DNA from: Cyclobacterium amurskyense
GTDB lineage: Bacteria; Bacteroidota; Bacteroidia; Cytophagales; Cyclobacteriaceae
Assembly (NCBI RefSeq): GCF_001050135.1
Contig: NZ_CP012040.1
Span: 6,093,001-6,157,000 of the forward strand
Length of the DNA stretch: 64,000 nucleotides
Direction: 5' to 3'
The stretch's first letter is position 1, and each line of letters starts with the position of its first letter. Shown piece after piece: positions 26,559-34,577 of this stretch. The notes under the pieces are model-generated. The model ran no database searches. It had not been told where the DNA came from and saw only the letters and a program-made list of their open reading frames with translations. The position numbers and the translations under genes are program-made.

Positions 26559-28049
26559 TTATTTTATCAGGTTCAAGCAATCCTCCCATTGCTTATAAAT
26601 CTCCCCATATGCTTCAATCTTCTTTGCATCGGGTTCAAAATCCTGGATTTTAACCAGGCCTTGGAAAGCTTCCTCAGGACCAGAATAAATGCCCGCCCCT
26701 ATTCCGGCTCCTCTTGCTGCTCCTTGAGCACCATCTGTGTCATAGAGTTCGAGAGACACATTGTTCATATTCACGAAAGCTTCTCTGAAAATTGGACTTA
26801 AAAACATATTGGCCTTACCGGCCTTCACAGTTTTCAAGTTGAGGCCCATGTTCTTCATTATATTAAACCCATAGGTCAATGCTGCAACAATCCCCTCCTG
26901 CCCGGCACGAAAAACATGTCTCTTGTCGTGCTTCAACAAGTTCAATTTTGAAAGTTGTGCACCGACTTGTTTGTTCTCCAAAATCCTTTCAGCCCCATTT
27001 CCAAAAGGCAAAAAGCTTAGCCCTTCTGCTCCTATTGGCACTTCGCCCGCAAGTTGATTCATCTCTTCATAATCGAGAGATTGACCTCCAAACGATCGCT
27101 TGAGCCAACTGTTCAATATGCCCGTTCCATTCACACAAAGTAAGACCCCATATCTAGGGTCATCTTTCTGATGATTGACATGAACAAAGGTATTGACTCT
27201 GGAAAGGGGATCATATACAGGCTTGGTGCTAACGCCAAACACGGTTCCAGAAGTTCCAGCCGTAGTGGCCAATTCTCCTTCTTGAAGTACATTTAGGGAA
27301 AAGGCATTGTTAGGCTGGTCACCAGCCCTATAAGTAACCGGGATTCCAGTATCTAAGCCTAATTCCTTGGCAACCTGAGGCAATAAGCCACCTTGCACAC
27401 CAAATGAAGAAACCGCTTTGGGTAGTAAATCAGCACTTATCCCATAGTGATACAACAGTCGGTCGGCAATATTATTTTCTAGAAAATCCCAAAAAACTCC
27501 TTCCGACAATCCCGTCTCAGAGGTAAGGATCTCGCCTGTAAGCTTCATAGCTATAAAATCACCAGGAAGCATTATTTTATGTATTTGTTCATACCTATCA
27601 GGTTCATTCTCCTTTACCCATTTAAGCTTTGAAGCTGTAAAGTTACCCGGAGAATTGAGCAAATGACTGAGACAGTAATCACTTCCTAAACTTGAGAAGG
27701 CTTGATTGCCAATTTCCACTGCCCTGCTATCACACCAGATGATGGCAGGCCTAATTACAGACAAGTCTTTGTCTACCATCACGAGGCCATGCATTTGATA
27801 GGAAATACCTATAGCCTTTACCTCACCGGCTTTTACATTCCCCTGTGCAATTATATTTTTTGTCGTTTCCTTGATGTATTTCCACCACAATTCAGGATCC
27901 TGTTCCGCCCAGTCCTTTTGAGGGGAATCAATGCTCATTTCTACTTCAGGAAGCCCTTTTGCGGCCACTACCTTACCGGAATCTGCGTCCAAGAGGGTGG
28001 CTTTTACAGAAGAACTGCCAATATCATATCCTATAAGGAGTTGTCTCAT
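26559..28049 (-). CDS. xylB: Xylulokinase
   Basis: This 496-residue FGGY-family sugar kinase starts with LIGYDIGSSSVKATLLD, the ATP-binding start. It contains GISYQMHGLVMVD, VIWCDSRA, AGDQPNNAFSLN and TAGTSGTVFGVS segments, and ends with AQGAARGAGIGAG near the second ATP motif. It phosphorylates D-xylulose to xylulose 5-phosphate. It lies between xylA (38 bases away) and the symporter gene (15 bases away), which shows the intended sugar. Confidence 0.95.
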   Translation of the reverse strand: MRQLLIGYDIGSSSVKATLLDADSGKVVAAKGLPEVEMSIDSPQKDWAEQDPELWWKYIKETTKNIIAQGNVKAGEVKAIGISYQMHGLVMVDKDLSVIRPAIIWCDSRAVEIGNQAFSSLGSDYCLSHLLNSPGNFTASKLKWVKENEPDRYEQIHKIMLPGDFIAMKLTGEILTSETGLSEGVFWDFLENNIADRLLYHYGISADLLPKAVSSFGVQGGLLPQVAKELGLDTGIPVTYRAGDQPNNAFSLNVLQEGELATTAGTSGTVFGVSTKPVYDPLSRVNTFVHVNHQKDDPRYGVLLCVNGTGILNSWLKRSFGGQSLDYEEMNQLAGEVPIGAEGLSFLPFGNGAERILENKQVGAQLSKLNLLKHDKRHVFRAGQEGIVAALTYGFNIMKNMGLNLKTVKAGKANMFLSPIFREAFVNMNNVSLELYDTDGAQGAARGAGIGAGIYSGPEEAFQGLVKIQDFEPDAKKIEAYGEIYKQWEDCLNLIK

Positions 28050-28064
28050 GTTACGAATTAATAT

Positions 28065-29708
28065 TTACCAAAATACAATGTATAGGGCCGCTATAATACC
28101 AGATATCAGTATTGCTCCTATTTTAAATTGAGTACTTGTCCTAAAAAGATCTTTGGTGATCTCTATTCCTTTAGGATGGTCTTTTCCTTTACCTTCTACT
28201 AAACTGATAAGGATTATAAGGCCTGAAATGATAAGGAAAACCAAACCCATTCGGTCTATAAATGGTAGAGTCGGGGTCAAGAACTTGAAAGCAGCTGACA
28301 AAGGAATAGTAAGTGCAGCAGCAGTTAATGCGGCATTTGAAGTGGTTTTTTTCCAGAAGAAACCAAACATAAAAATGGCAAATACACCTGGCGAAACAAA
28401 ACCAGTATACTCCTGTATGTACTGAAAAGCCTGATCTAATTCCCTTAATGCTGGTGCGACAATGGCTGCAACAATAAAGGCAACAACTGCTGTTATCCTT
28501 CCTACCCTAACCTGCTTTTTCTCTGAAGCATTTTGGTCGAAGAAATTCTTATAAATATCCAAAGTAAATATAGTGGAAGTACTGTTGGCCATAGAAGCCA
28601 AAGAGGATACTATTGCTGCTGTCAATGCTGCAAATGCCAAACCTTTTAAACCTGATGGTAGCAATTGAAGCAAGGTAGGATAAGCCCTATCTGACTTGAT
28701 TATACCACTAACAGGGTCTGTCATGGATTCAGCAAATGATGGATCTACTCCTTGGTTTACAATTACCAAAGCAGCAATCCCTGGTATCACCACAATTAAA
28801 GGCATTAATAATTTTAGGAATCCAGCAAAGACCATCCCTTTCTGCGCTTCATTCAGTGATTTTGCAGCCAAGGCCCTTTGCGTGATGTATTGATTAAATC
28901 CCCAATAACTAAGGTTAATCACCCACATTCCGCCTATAAGTACGGAAATACCCGGTAAATCCATATAGGCATCTCTTACTCCTCCTGCTCCATCAGGGAT
29001 CATCATCTCTCCCTCATTTATTATCATATTGAAATGTGATGGGGCTTCTCTAAAAAGCGTTGCAATTCCTGCAAAAACATCTCCGGAGCCAACTATTGAC
29101 AGGGCCAGATAAGTAGTTGCTAATCCACCTAGTACCAGGAAGAATACCTGAACTACATCTGTCCATGCAACCGCTTTAAGTCCCCCATATATGGAATACA
29201 ACATGGCAAATACTGCCAATCCTGCAATCCCATAGATCATTGGTACACCTAATATGGTTTCAAGACTTAATGCGCCTAGGTACAATACAGAAGTAAGGTT
29301 TACGAATACATAAACCAATAGCCAGAATACAGCCATTACTGTCCGTACCCTACTGTCGTACCTTTTGAGTAGAAATTGAGGCATGGTACTAATCCCTTCC
29401 TTCAGATAGATGGGAAGGAAAAATATAGCCACAATAATCAATGTTGCTGCGGCCATCCACTCGTAAGTAGAGATAGCCAATCCAAGAGCAAATCCTGATC
29501 CAGACATCCCAATAAATTGTTCTGCTGAAATATTGGAAGCGATCAATGAGGCTCCAACTGCCCACCAAGGCAGGGCCTTACTTGCTAGAAAATAATCGTT
29601 GGAATCTTTTACATGGCCTTTTTTCTCTCTTGATACAAAATACCCCATCAAGATGATAAGGATACAATAACCAACAAATATTGCCAGGTCTAATGAGGTG
29701 AAATTCAT
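28065..29708 (-). CDS. Sodium/sugar symporter (SSS family, probable xylose transporter)
   Basis: This 547-residue integral membrane protein has about 14 hydrophobic helices. It begins with an N-terminal helix and a DYFLASKALPWWAVGASLIASNISAEQFIGMSGSGF region typical of the solute:sodium symporter family, in the SGLT-like branch. MYSIYGGLKAVAWTDVVQ and ASMANSTSTIFTLDIYKNF are further family segments. It lies first in the operon with xylB and xylA, so xylose is the most likely substrate. Some other pentose or uronate is possible. Confidence 0.9.
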   Translation of the reverse strand: MNFTSLDLAIFVGYCILIILMGYFVSREKKGHVKDSNDYFLASKALPWWAVGASLIASNISAEQFIGMSGSGFALGLAISTYEWMAAATLIIVAIFFLPIYLKEGISTMPQFLLKRYDSRVRTVMAVFWLLVYVFVNLTSVLYLGALSLETILGVPMIYGIAGLAVFAMLYSIYGGLKAVAWTDVVQVFFLVLGGLATTYLALSIVGSGDVFAGIATLFREAPSHFNMIINEGEMMIPDGAGGVRDAYMDLPGISVLIGGMWVINLSYWGFNQYITQRALAAKSLNEAQKGMVFAGFLKLLMPLIVVIPGIAALVIVNQGVDPSFAESMTDPVSGIIKSDRAYPTLLQLLPSGLKGLAFAALTAAIVSSLASMANSTSTIFTLDIYKNFFDQNASEKKQVRVGRITAVVAFIVAAIVAPALRELDQAFQYIQEYTGFVSPGVFAIFMFGFFWKKTTSNAALTAAALTIPLSAAFKFLTPTLPFIDRMGLVFLIISGLIILISLVEGKGKDHPKGIEITKDLFRTSTQFKIGAILISGIIAALYIVFW

Positions 29709-30099
29709 GAATTTTGGATTAATGGGTTTGTAGTTTTGTCAATTCAATCGGATATTAAGGGTCAAAAACTAAGGTGCAATATAATCAATAATGGTTTTGA
29801 TAAAATAAAATACCTTAGAAAGTAAATTACTCTTTTTATACTTGTATTATACCTGCTAAGTAATAATTATTAACGAGAACCATTGATGGACAGCACTTTA
29901 AAATATAAATTTATATTGATTATTCATTTTTCAACATAAAAATCACACATACCCTCCAGTACAAATTTCACCTTATTTTTATATAAAAGTTAGAAACAGA
30001 TAAGCTTTTATTGACTTGATACTTAATTAAGAAACACTAACTTTGAGTTAATGAACCACTACCCCTACCATCTTAAACACAACAACTAAAAGCCTTATC
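29709..30099. other. Divergent intergenic region between the xylose operon and the transglutaminase gene
   Basis: The region is AT-rich with no gene. It should hold promoters for both flanking units. The plus-strand promoter is listed separately. No clear -7/-33 pair was found for the xylose operon on the minus strand; the best is TAGTTTTTG, one base off the TAnnTTTG spacing. Confidence 0.5.
30015..30045 (+). promoter_or_regulatory. Bacteroidota-type promoter of the transglutaminase gene
   Basis: CTTG (30015-30018) and TAACTTTG (30038-30045) resemble the -33 TTTG and -7 TAnnTTTG boxes with a 19-base spacer. They lie 55 bases upstream of the ATG at 30100. Confidence 0.6.
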
Positions 30100-31455
30100 A
30101 TGAAAAAAAAATTGTGTTTTGCTCCGTTAATTGTTTTTTTCATTTTTTCCCTGACACTAATAAGCTGCCAAGCTGAGAAAAAAGAAACTATTCAGTTCAA
30201 AAATAAAACTGCACCTATACCCAAAGTAGACATTGCTGATATTGAGGAGGGCATCAAGGCCTTTATCACCAACAAAGCAGCGGAGAATGATGGTTTTTTT
30301 CTGGTGAAGGATGATAATAAATTTTTGCGCTTACAATTGGTAAGGGTCCACACAGAATATTTATCAAACCTAGGCCCTAACAGCCATTTTGCATGTGTGG
30401 ACCTTGCGGATACCAGTGGAGACGTTTACGATGTGGATTTTTTCATGGAGGGCAAACCTGGGGAGATGGAAGTAACTGAAACTACTGTCCATAAATTAAA
30501 TGGAAAACCATTTTATACCTGGAAACAGAAGCCAGATAAAACATGGCATCGACTCCCTGTAGCAGAGGCTAGTAATTTATTACTGGGGGTAATAGAGGGA
30601 GAAGATCAATTTCAATTTAATTATGAAGTCATTTTGCCCACTATAGTTGGAAAGGCAAAAATGTGGATCCCAGTGGCTATCACTGATGACTTTCAGGAAG
30701 TGGAACTAGCAAAACAAGAAATACCAGGTAAGCATGAGATCATCAAAGACATTGCAAATAACAATGCCATTCTATTCCTTGACCTTACTTCAGAAGAGAG
30801 TGGCAAACCGGTTACCTTGGTTTATAATGTCAAACGCAAAGAAAAAGGCCCCTATGAAGACGCTAGTGAAATGGATCCACGGTATCTGGAGTCAAGTGCA
30901 TTAATGCCTGTAGGTAGACGCTTCCGGGAGTTGGCTTTGGAGGCCATAGGAGAAAAAAAGAATGACAGTCACTTAATGCAAGCCAGGGCTATATACGACT
31001 ACATTATAGACAATATGAAGTACATGAAATATGGTGATTATGGCAAAGGCGATTCTATCTATGCTTGTGATACAAAAACCGGAAACTGTACCGAGTTTCA
31101 CTCCTTATTTATTTCCATGGCACGTTCTGTTGGCATTCCAGCCAGATTTTCTATAGGTGCAGCTATACCCTCAGACCGAGACGAAGGAGGCATTGATGGT
31201 TATCATTGCTGGGCTGAATTTTATGCAGAAGGAAAATGGTGGCCTGTGGATATAAGCGAGGGCAATAAATATACTGCACTTTCCACTTATTATTTTGGTC
31301 GCAATCCGGCCAATAGGGTAGAATTAAGTAGAGGTAGAGATTTAGCCTTAAACCCTGGACCAGAGGCTGGACCTGTAAACTTCATGGCTTACCCTGTCTT
31401 AGAAATTGATGGTAAATCCGCAGTAGCGAAAACAACATTTTCTTTTACCAGGTAA
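30100..31455 (+). CDS. Transglutaminase-like domain lipoprotein
   Basis: This 451-residue protein begins with a lipoprotein signal (SLTLISCQAE). The central region is beta-rich. The C-terminal transglutaminase core carries the Cys-His-Asp triad: C330 in GNCTEF, H369 in GYHCWAEF and D384 in WWPVDISEG. Bacteroidota proteins of this type act outside the inner membrane, often as peptidases or cell-wall or protein-processing enzymes rather than true crosslinkers. It has its own promoter and no clear partner; the next gene is convergent. Confidence 0.88.
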   Translation: MKKKLCFAPLIVFFIFSLTLISCQAEKKETIQFKNKTAPIPKVDIADIEEGIKAFITNKAAENDGFFLVKDDNKFLRLQLVRVHTEYLSNLGPNSHFACVDLADTSGDVYDVDFFMEGKPGEMEVTETTVHKLNGKPFYTWKQKPDKTWHRLPVAEASNLLLGVIEGEDQFQFNYEVILPTIVGKAKMWIPVAITDDFQEVELAKQEIPGKHEIIKDIANNNAILFLDLTSEESGKPVTLVYNVKRKEKGPYEDASEMDPRYLESSALMPVGRRFRELALEAIGEKKNDSHLMQARAIYDYIIDNMKYMKYGDYGKGDSIYACDTKTGNCTEFHSLFISMARSVGIPARFSIGAAIPSDRDEGGIDGYHCWAEFYAEGKWWPVDISEGNKYTALSTYYFGRNPANRVELSRGRDLALNPGPEAGPVNFMAYPVLEIDGKSAVAKTTFSFTR

Positions 31456-31458
31456 AAT

Positions 31459-31501
31459 TACCCATAAAAAAGAGCGCGAATTAAGCGCCTTCTTTATGGG
31501 T
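31459..31501. terminator. Long hairpin between convergent genes
   Basis: TACCCATAAA and TTTATGGGTA close a stem extended by AAGAGCGC against GCGCCTT, with small bulges. It sits between the stops of the transglutaminase and small lipoprotein genes. The U-tract is weak. Confidence 0.6.
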
Positions 31502-31507
31502 ACATTA

Positions 31508-31711
31508 TTATTCCTTTGTTGGATGTTCAGAACTATCTGAAGGGTGTTCGTCATCTCCAGCCGGATGCTCATCTTCTCCAGCAGGATGTTCTTCGGTTTG
31601 TTCAGTACTCTCAGCTTTCTTGTTTCCACAAGAAGTAACAGTGAATGAAAAGAAAAAACCCATTAGTAATAACAATAAAGCAACGCTCCTTAAATTTTTT
31701 ATCATTTTCAT
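31508..31711 (-). CDS. Small lipoprotein with EHP repeats
   Basis: This 67-residue protein has a lipoprotein signal (TVTSCGNKK). The mature part is very acidic and consists mainly of a repeated EHPaGeD-like unit: EHPAGED, EHPAGDD, EHPSDSS, EHPTKE. Four EHP copies are spaced by 6-7 residues. The many His and acidic residues suggest metal binding, but this is inference. Similar small proteins are common in this phylum, without a known role as far as can be recalled. It is convergent with the transglutaminase gene and has an AT-rich upstream region. Confidence 0.75.
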   Translation of the reverse strand: MKMIKNLRSVALLLLLMGFFFSFTVTSCGNKKAESTEQTEEHPAGEDEHPAGDDEHPSDSSEHPTKE

Positions 31712-32139
31712 ATTATTACAGTATCTGATTCTTTTAAAGATACATCTTTTTTAAAAATATCAAAACCAAATTGTTATTTATCAGCTATTTACAAAATAAT
31801 CTATTAGTTCAAAAACAGCAACATTATCGTCCTATTTGATTTTTCTTAAATGTATTCAAGACCAGAATCTTTATTAAGTTAAGTACTTTCACTTAAACCT
31901 TGACAGTATTAATTTTGCTTTTTGCTTATCTAGATCTAGCAATATGGATTAGCTAATGTATTTAAATGATATAATGGTATTAAATCTTGAAAGAAAGGAA
32001 AATACCAGATTGCCATCAATCACTAAACAGATTCAATTTAAAATTCAGGTCTAGTCTGGCTTTCATAATTTTCTGATTTCGTTAACTTTTTTGGCAACCT
32101 TTTTGAGATGGATAGAGAAAAATTACACACATAATTATT
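31712..32139. other. Intergenic region between two divergent genes
   Basis: This 428-base AT-rich stretch has no gene-like frame. It should contain the promoters of the small EHP lipoprotein (minus strand) and the Gre-like factor (plus strand). TTAACTTTTTTGG near 32082-32095 is a loose -7-like element for the latter. Nothing else was seen. Confidence 0.5.
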
Positions 32140-32601
32140 ATGGAAAAATTAGCCCACAAGAAAAAAGTAATGGTCGAGGCCATTAAACATCAGGAAAGTA
32201 TCGTTTCAGATTTTAGGCAAAGGATACAAGAAATAAGGGATGGAGAACAACAGCCTCAGGATGAGCCTCAAGAATATGATCAGCAAGGCCAAGAAAATGA
32301 AAGCGCGCTTGTCATCAATCGACTTGCACGGGAACTGAACTTTGTGATCGAAGAATTAGATTTTCTGAAGCAAATGAAAACTGCTGACAATCACTTTTCT
32401 GAAGTTTCTTTGGGCGCAATAGTAAAAACCGATAAAATGACTTTTTTTCCGAGCGTGAGTTTGGAGGAATTTGAAGTAGATGGAGATAAATTATTCGGCA
32501 TATCTCGAAAAGCTCCAATATACAAAGAAATGCTAGGGAAAAAGAAAGGGGATTCTTTCAGTATGAATGGTCAAAACTACAAAATCTTGGACGTTTACTA
32601 A
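32140..32601 (+). CDS. GreA/GreB-like transcription elongation factor relative
   Basis: This 153-residue protein has an N-terminal coiled-coil (about 1-85) broken by a Gln/Glu-rich linker, then a C-terminal FKBP-like GreA/B domain. That domain shows SLGAIVKTDKMTFFPSVSLEEFEVDGDKLFGISRKAPIYKEMLGKKKGDSF, where SPIG in GreA corresponds here to APIYKEMLGKKKGD. GreA/B release backtracked RNA polymerase. The length fits, but the coiled-coil lacks a clear acidic tip, so RNA-cleavage activity is not assured. It could be a Gre-like regulator of the Rnk/GreAB type. Confidence 0.75.
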   Translation: MEKLAHKKKVMVEAIKHQESIVSDFRQRIQEIRDGEQQPQDEPQEYDQQGQENESALVINRLARELNFVIEELDFLKQMKTADNHFSEVSLGAIVKTDKMTFFPSVSLEEFEVDGDKLFGISRKAPIYKEMLGKKKGDSFSMNGQNYKILDVY

Positions 32602-32658
32602 TCTGAGTAACCAATGTTTCCTGTAGCGCAATGTACCTCACCTAAAAAGCCAAGCACT

Positions 32659-32694
32659 AAACATAGCCAAGGGTAAATTCCTAAAGCTATGTTT
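32659..32694 (+). terminator. Possible hairpin downstream of the Gre-like gene
   Basis: AAACATAGC and GCTATGTTT form a 9-bp stem with an 18-base loop, followed by ATTTT just before repeat copy B. The loop is long, so the call is weak. Confidence 0.3.
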
Positions 32695-32697
32695 ATT

Positions 32698-32916
32698 TTA
32701 AACCCGAAATATGCAATAGACAATCTATTACGTGCTGAAATCGCTTCAAAATCAGCCACTTCGTTGCTGTTTTCAATTTCACCATTGCGGTGCTATGCTA
32801 TAATCTCCAAACAGCCTGATTTTCTTGCGATTGCAACACTTCCTGTAAACACGGGACAGGCTTCACCCCTGACATTGTCAGGGCGTAGAAATCCTATTAC
32901 ATAATCGGGGTTAAAT
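32698..32916 (+). repeat. 219-bp structured repeat, copy B
   Basis: This complete copy of the family lies between two convergent genes, running from TTAAACCCG to GGGGTTAAAT. It is colinear with copies A and C and differs by scattered substitutions. The hairpins CCTGT/ACGGG, CCCTGACA/TGTCAGGG and AGCCTG/CAGGCT keep pairing. CATTGC/GCTATG has one mismatch. A 71-residue open frame runs over it but is not conserved in copy C. Confidence 0.92.
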
Positions 32917-33024
32917 CTAAATATACAAGCAATTACCCAATCTGGGTTTAACGAAGTTGGATTGGTTTTGGAATAATGCCAAAAACCATGAGTTTTAGCA
33001 TTTGATTTATTATCAGAATATACG

Positions 33025-33711
33025 CTAAAAATTCAAGTACCATCCGAATTTAAACCAAGTTCTATGGCGGAGGTCCGGGTCAAAAAAGCGATCAGTCCTA
33101 TAATCTATTCCTGCCTGAAATTTTTGTTTCTCCTTGGAAAGGTGACCCAAAGATGCCACCACCCGGTTTTCGACACCGCTTTCACCTGCTTGGTAGCTAT
33201 AAAGGACTTCATCACTAAATACGAGATAGAACTCTCCAGGATCCAAACTTTTTCCTTCAATTGGTAGTTCAAAAGAAATACGATATCTAAGTCTATAATC
33301 ATTTTTTTCAAAAGGAGCGTAAGTTTGATCTGCTCGAATTCGATGCCCAATCTTATAATTGCCGGGCAACTGGAGAATGGATATTTGCTGTATGGTTCTA
33401 TGGCTATTGTCTCCCCTGCTATTCACCCTATATTGATACCCTGCGGCTATATCAATAAATGGATTGACTTTGGTGCCCAAAAACCCCTGAAAATCCGTAA
33501 GATTATGGAAGTAACCCACATCCAAATCCTTGCCTTCGAACTTTTCGGCCATACCGTGTTGACTCTCTATTTTACCAATTATTTTCAGTTTTTCTGTTGC
33601 TTTAATGCCTATCTGAAATTCAGGAAAAAACCCAAACATCCTGACAGTTCCTTGAGCCATTAACTGTGCTGGCAATGATAAAAGAAAAATAAGTAATAGT
33701 TTACGCATCAA
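33025..33711 (-). CDS. DUF2490 outer-membrane-type protein
   Basis: This 228-residue protein has a signal peptide (about 1-19, ending LMAQ). Alternating beta-strands (FLGTKVNPFIDIAAGYQYRVNSRG, YRLRYRISFELPI, FQAGIDYRT, WFKFGWYLNF) end in an aromatic residue, as in outer-membrane beta-barrels. It fits the DUF2490 pattern. The start overlaps by 4 bases the stop of the upstream gene at 33708. Function unknown; it may be a small barrel. Confidence 0.78.
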   Translation of the reverse strand: MMRKLLLIFLLSLPAQLMAQGTVRMFGFFPEFQIGIKATEKLKIIGKIESQHGMAEKFEGKDLDVGYFHNLTDFQGFLGTKVNPFIDIAAGYQYRVNSRGDNSHRTIQQISILQLPGNYKIGHRIRADQTYAPFEKNDYRLRYRISFELPIEGKSLDPGEFYLVFSDEVLYSYQAGESGVENRVVASLGHLSKEKQKFQAGIDYRTDRFFDPDLRHRTWFKFGWYLNF

Positions 33712-34283
33712 TAAAACAGATTATTCGAAGGTGTTAGTATGATTTCTCTACTCATTTGGATTTGCCCATTATTATCGAATAATCCCTCCCATAATTTTTT
33801 TGAATTTGATGTTTCGCCATAAAATTCCAATTCATATTTTATTACAATTTGGTTCAAATAATTGGTCTTCACCCAATTTTGAAAGTCTTCCTTTGTCCCA
33901 GTATATTGAACTTGAATTTTTTCGATTCTAGATTTTATATACTTTCCCTCCAAGTAATCGGATATATTGTCTTTGACATGTTGAGGTAATTTCCTCCAAT
34001 GCTCAAATACTTCTATGTCTTCAATAATTCCTTCCTCACTAAATTCAACACTAAATTTTTTACCTTTTCGAATAAATTTGGCTTCATAACTGTGGCTGTC
34101 CGCACTTATCTCAAAATACCACTTTAATTTTTTCTTATGGTCAAAAACATCCTCCAACCACTTTATGGCTATTTCAGGAACATCATTACTCACTACTCTG
34201 GACTCCTTTTCAATCTTCACCTGAGCATAAGTCAAATGAGAGAGGAAACAGAATAGGAAAATAATGCAATATTTTTTTACCAT
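33708..34283 (-). CDS. Exported PepSY-like protein
   Basis: This 191-residue protein has a signal peptide (about 1-20, ending LTYAQ). The mature part looks like a PepSY-like (BLIP-type) beta-alpha fold, with KWYFEISADSHSYEAKFIRKGKKFSVEFSEEGIIEDIE typical of that group. It overlaps the downstream DUF2490 gene by 4 bases, so both are made together. PepSY-like proteins often bind or inhibit partners at the envelope; the function here is unknown. Confidence 0.65.
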   Translation of the reverse strand: MVKKYCIIFLFCFLSHLTYAQVKIEKESRVVSNDVPEIAIKWLEDVFDHKKKLKWYFEISADSHSYEAKFIRKGKKFSVEFSEEGIIEDIEVFEHWRKLPQHVKDNISDYLEGKYIKSRIEKIQVQYTGTKEDFQNWVKTNYLNQIVIKYELEFYGETSNSKKLWEGLFDNNGQIQMSREIILTPSNNLFY

Positions 34284-34415
34284 TTTTTTGGATTTTTTTA
34301 AAACAATCGTTCTTTCTCCTTTATAACTTTTAGGTAATACGGTACTATTATGAAATCAACCTATTGATTATTGGGACTTGTTAAATGAAATTTTGATTTC
34401 TAACAAAATAGAATT

Positions 34416-34448
34416 GCCTGATCTGTTGTTTTCACCAACAAATCAGGC
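34416..34448. terminator. Hairpin downstream of the M81-family gene
   Basis: GCCTGATCTGTTG pairs with CAACAAATCAGGC (one mismatch) around a TTTTCAC loop. It lies about 130 bases past the M81 stop (minus strand). The U-tract is weak. Confidence 0.5.
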
Positions 34449-34577
34449 ATATAATTTTCAATACGTAAAGTAAAAGGATATTATTCAGACCAGCAACTTT
34501 GAGCAATTTAAGATTGTCGTTGAGCTACTTCTTAATTAAGGCTTGAATGGGCATTAAACAAAGACTGACCAATCTGG

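Noticed and set aside
26521..26589. Upstream extension of xylA
   Set aside because: It would overlap xylB, and the extra residues do not match xylose isomerases.
32689..32904. 71-residue frame over repeat copy B
   Set aside because: The same frame is broken by a stop in copy C, so the repeat is not coding.
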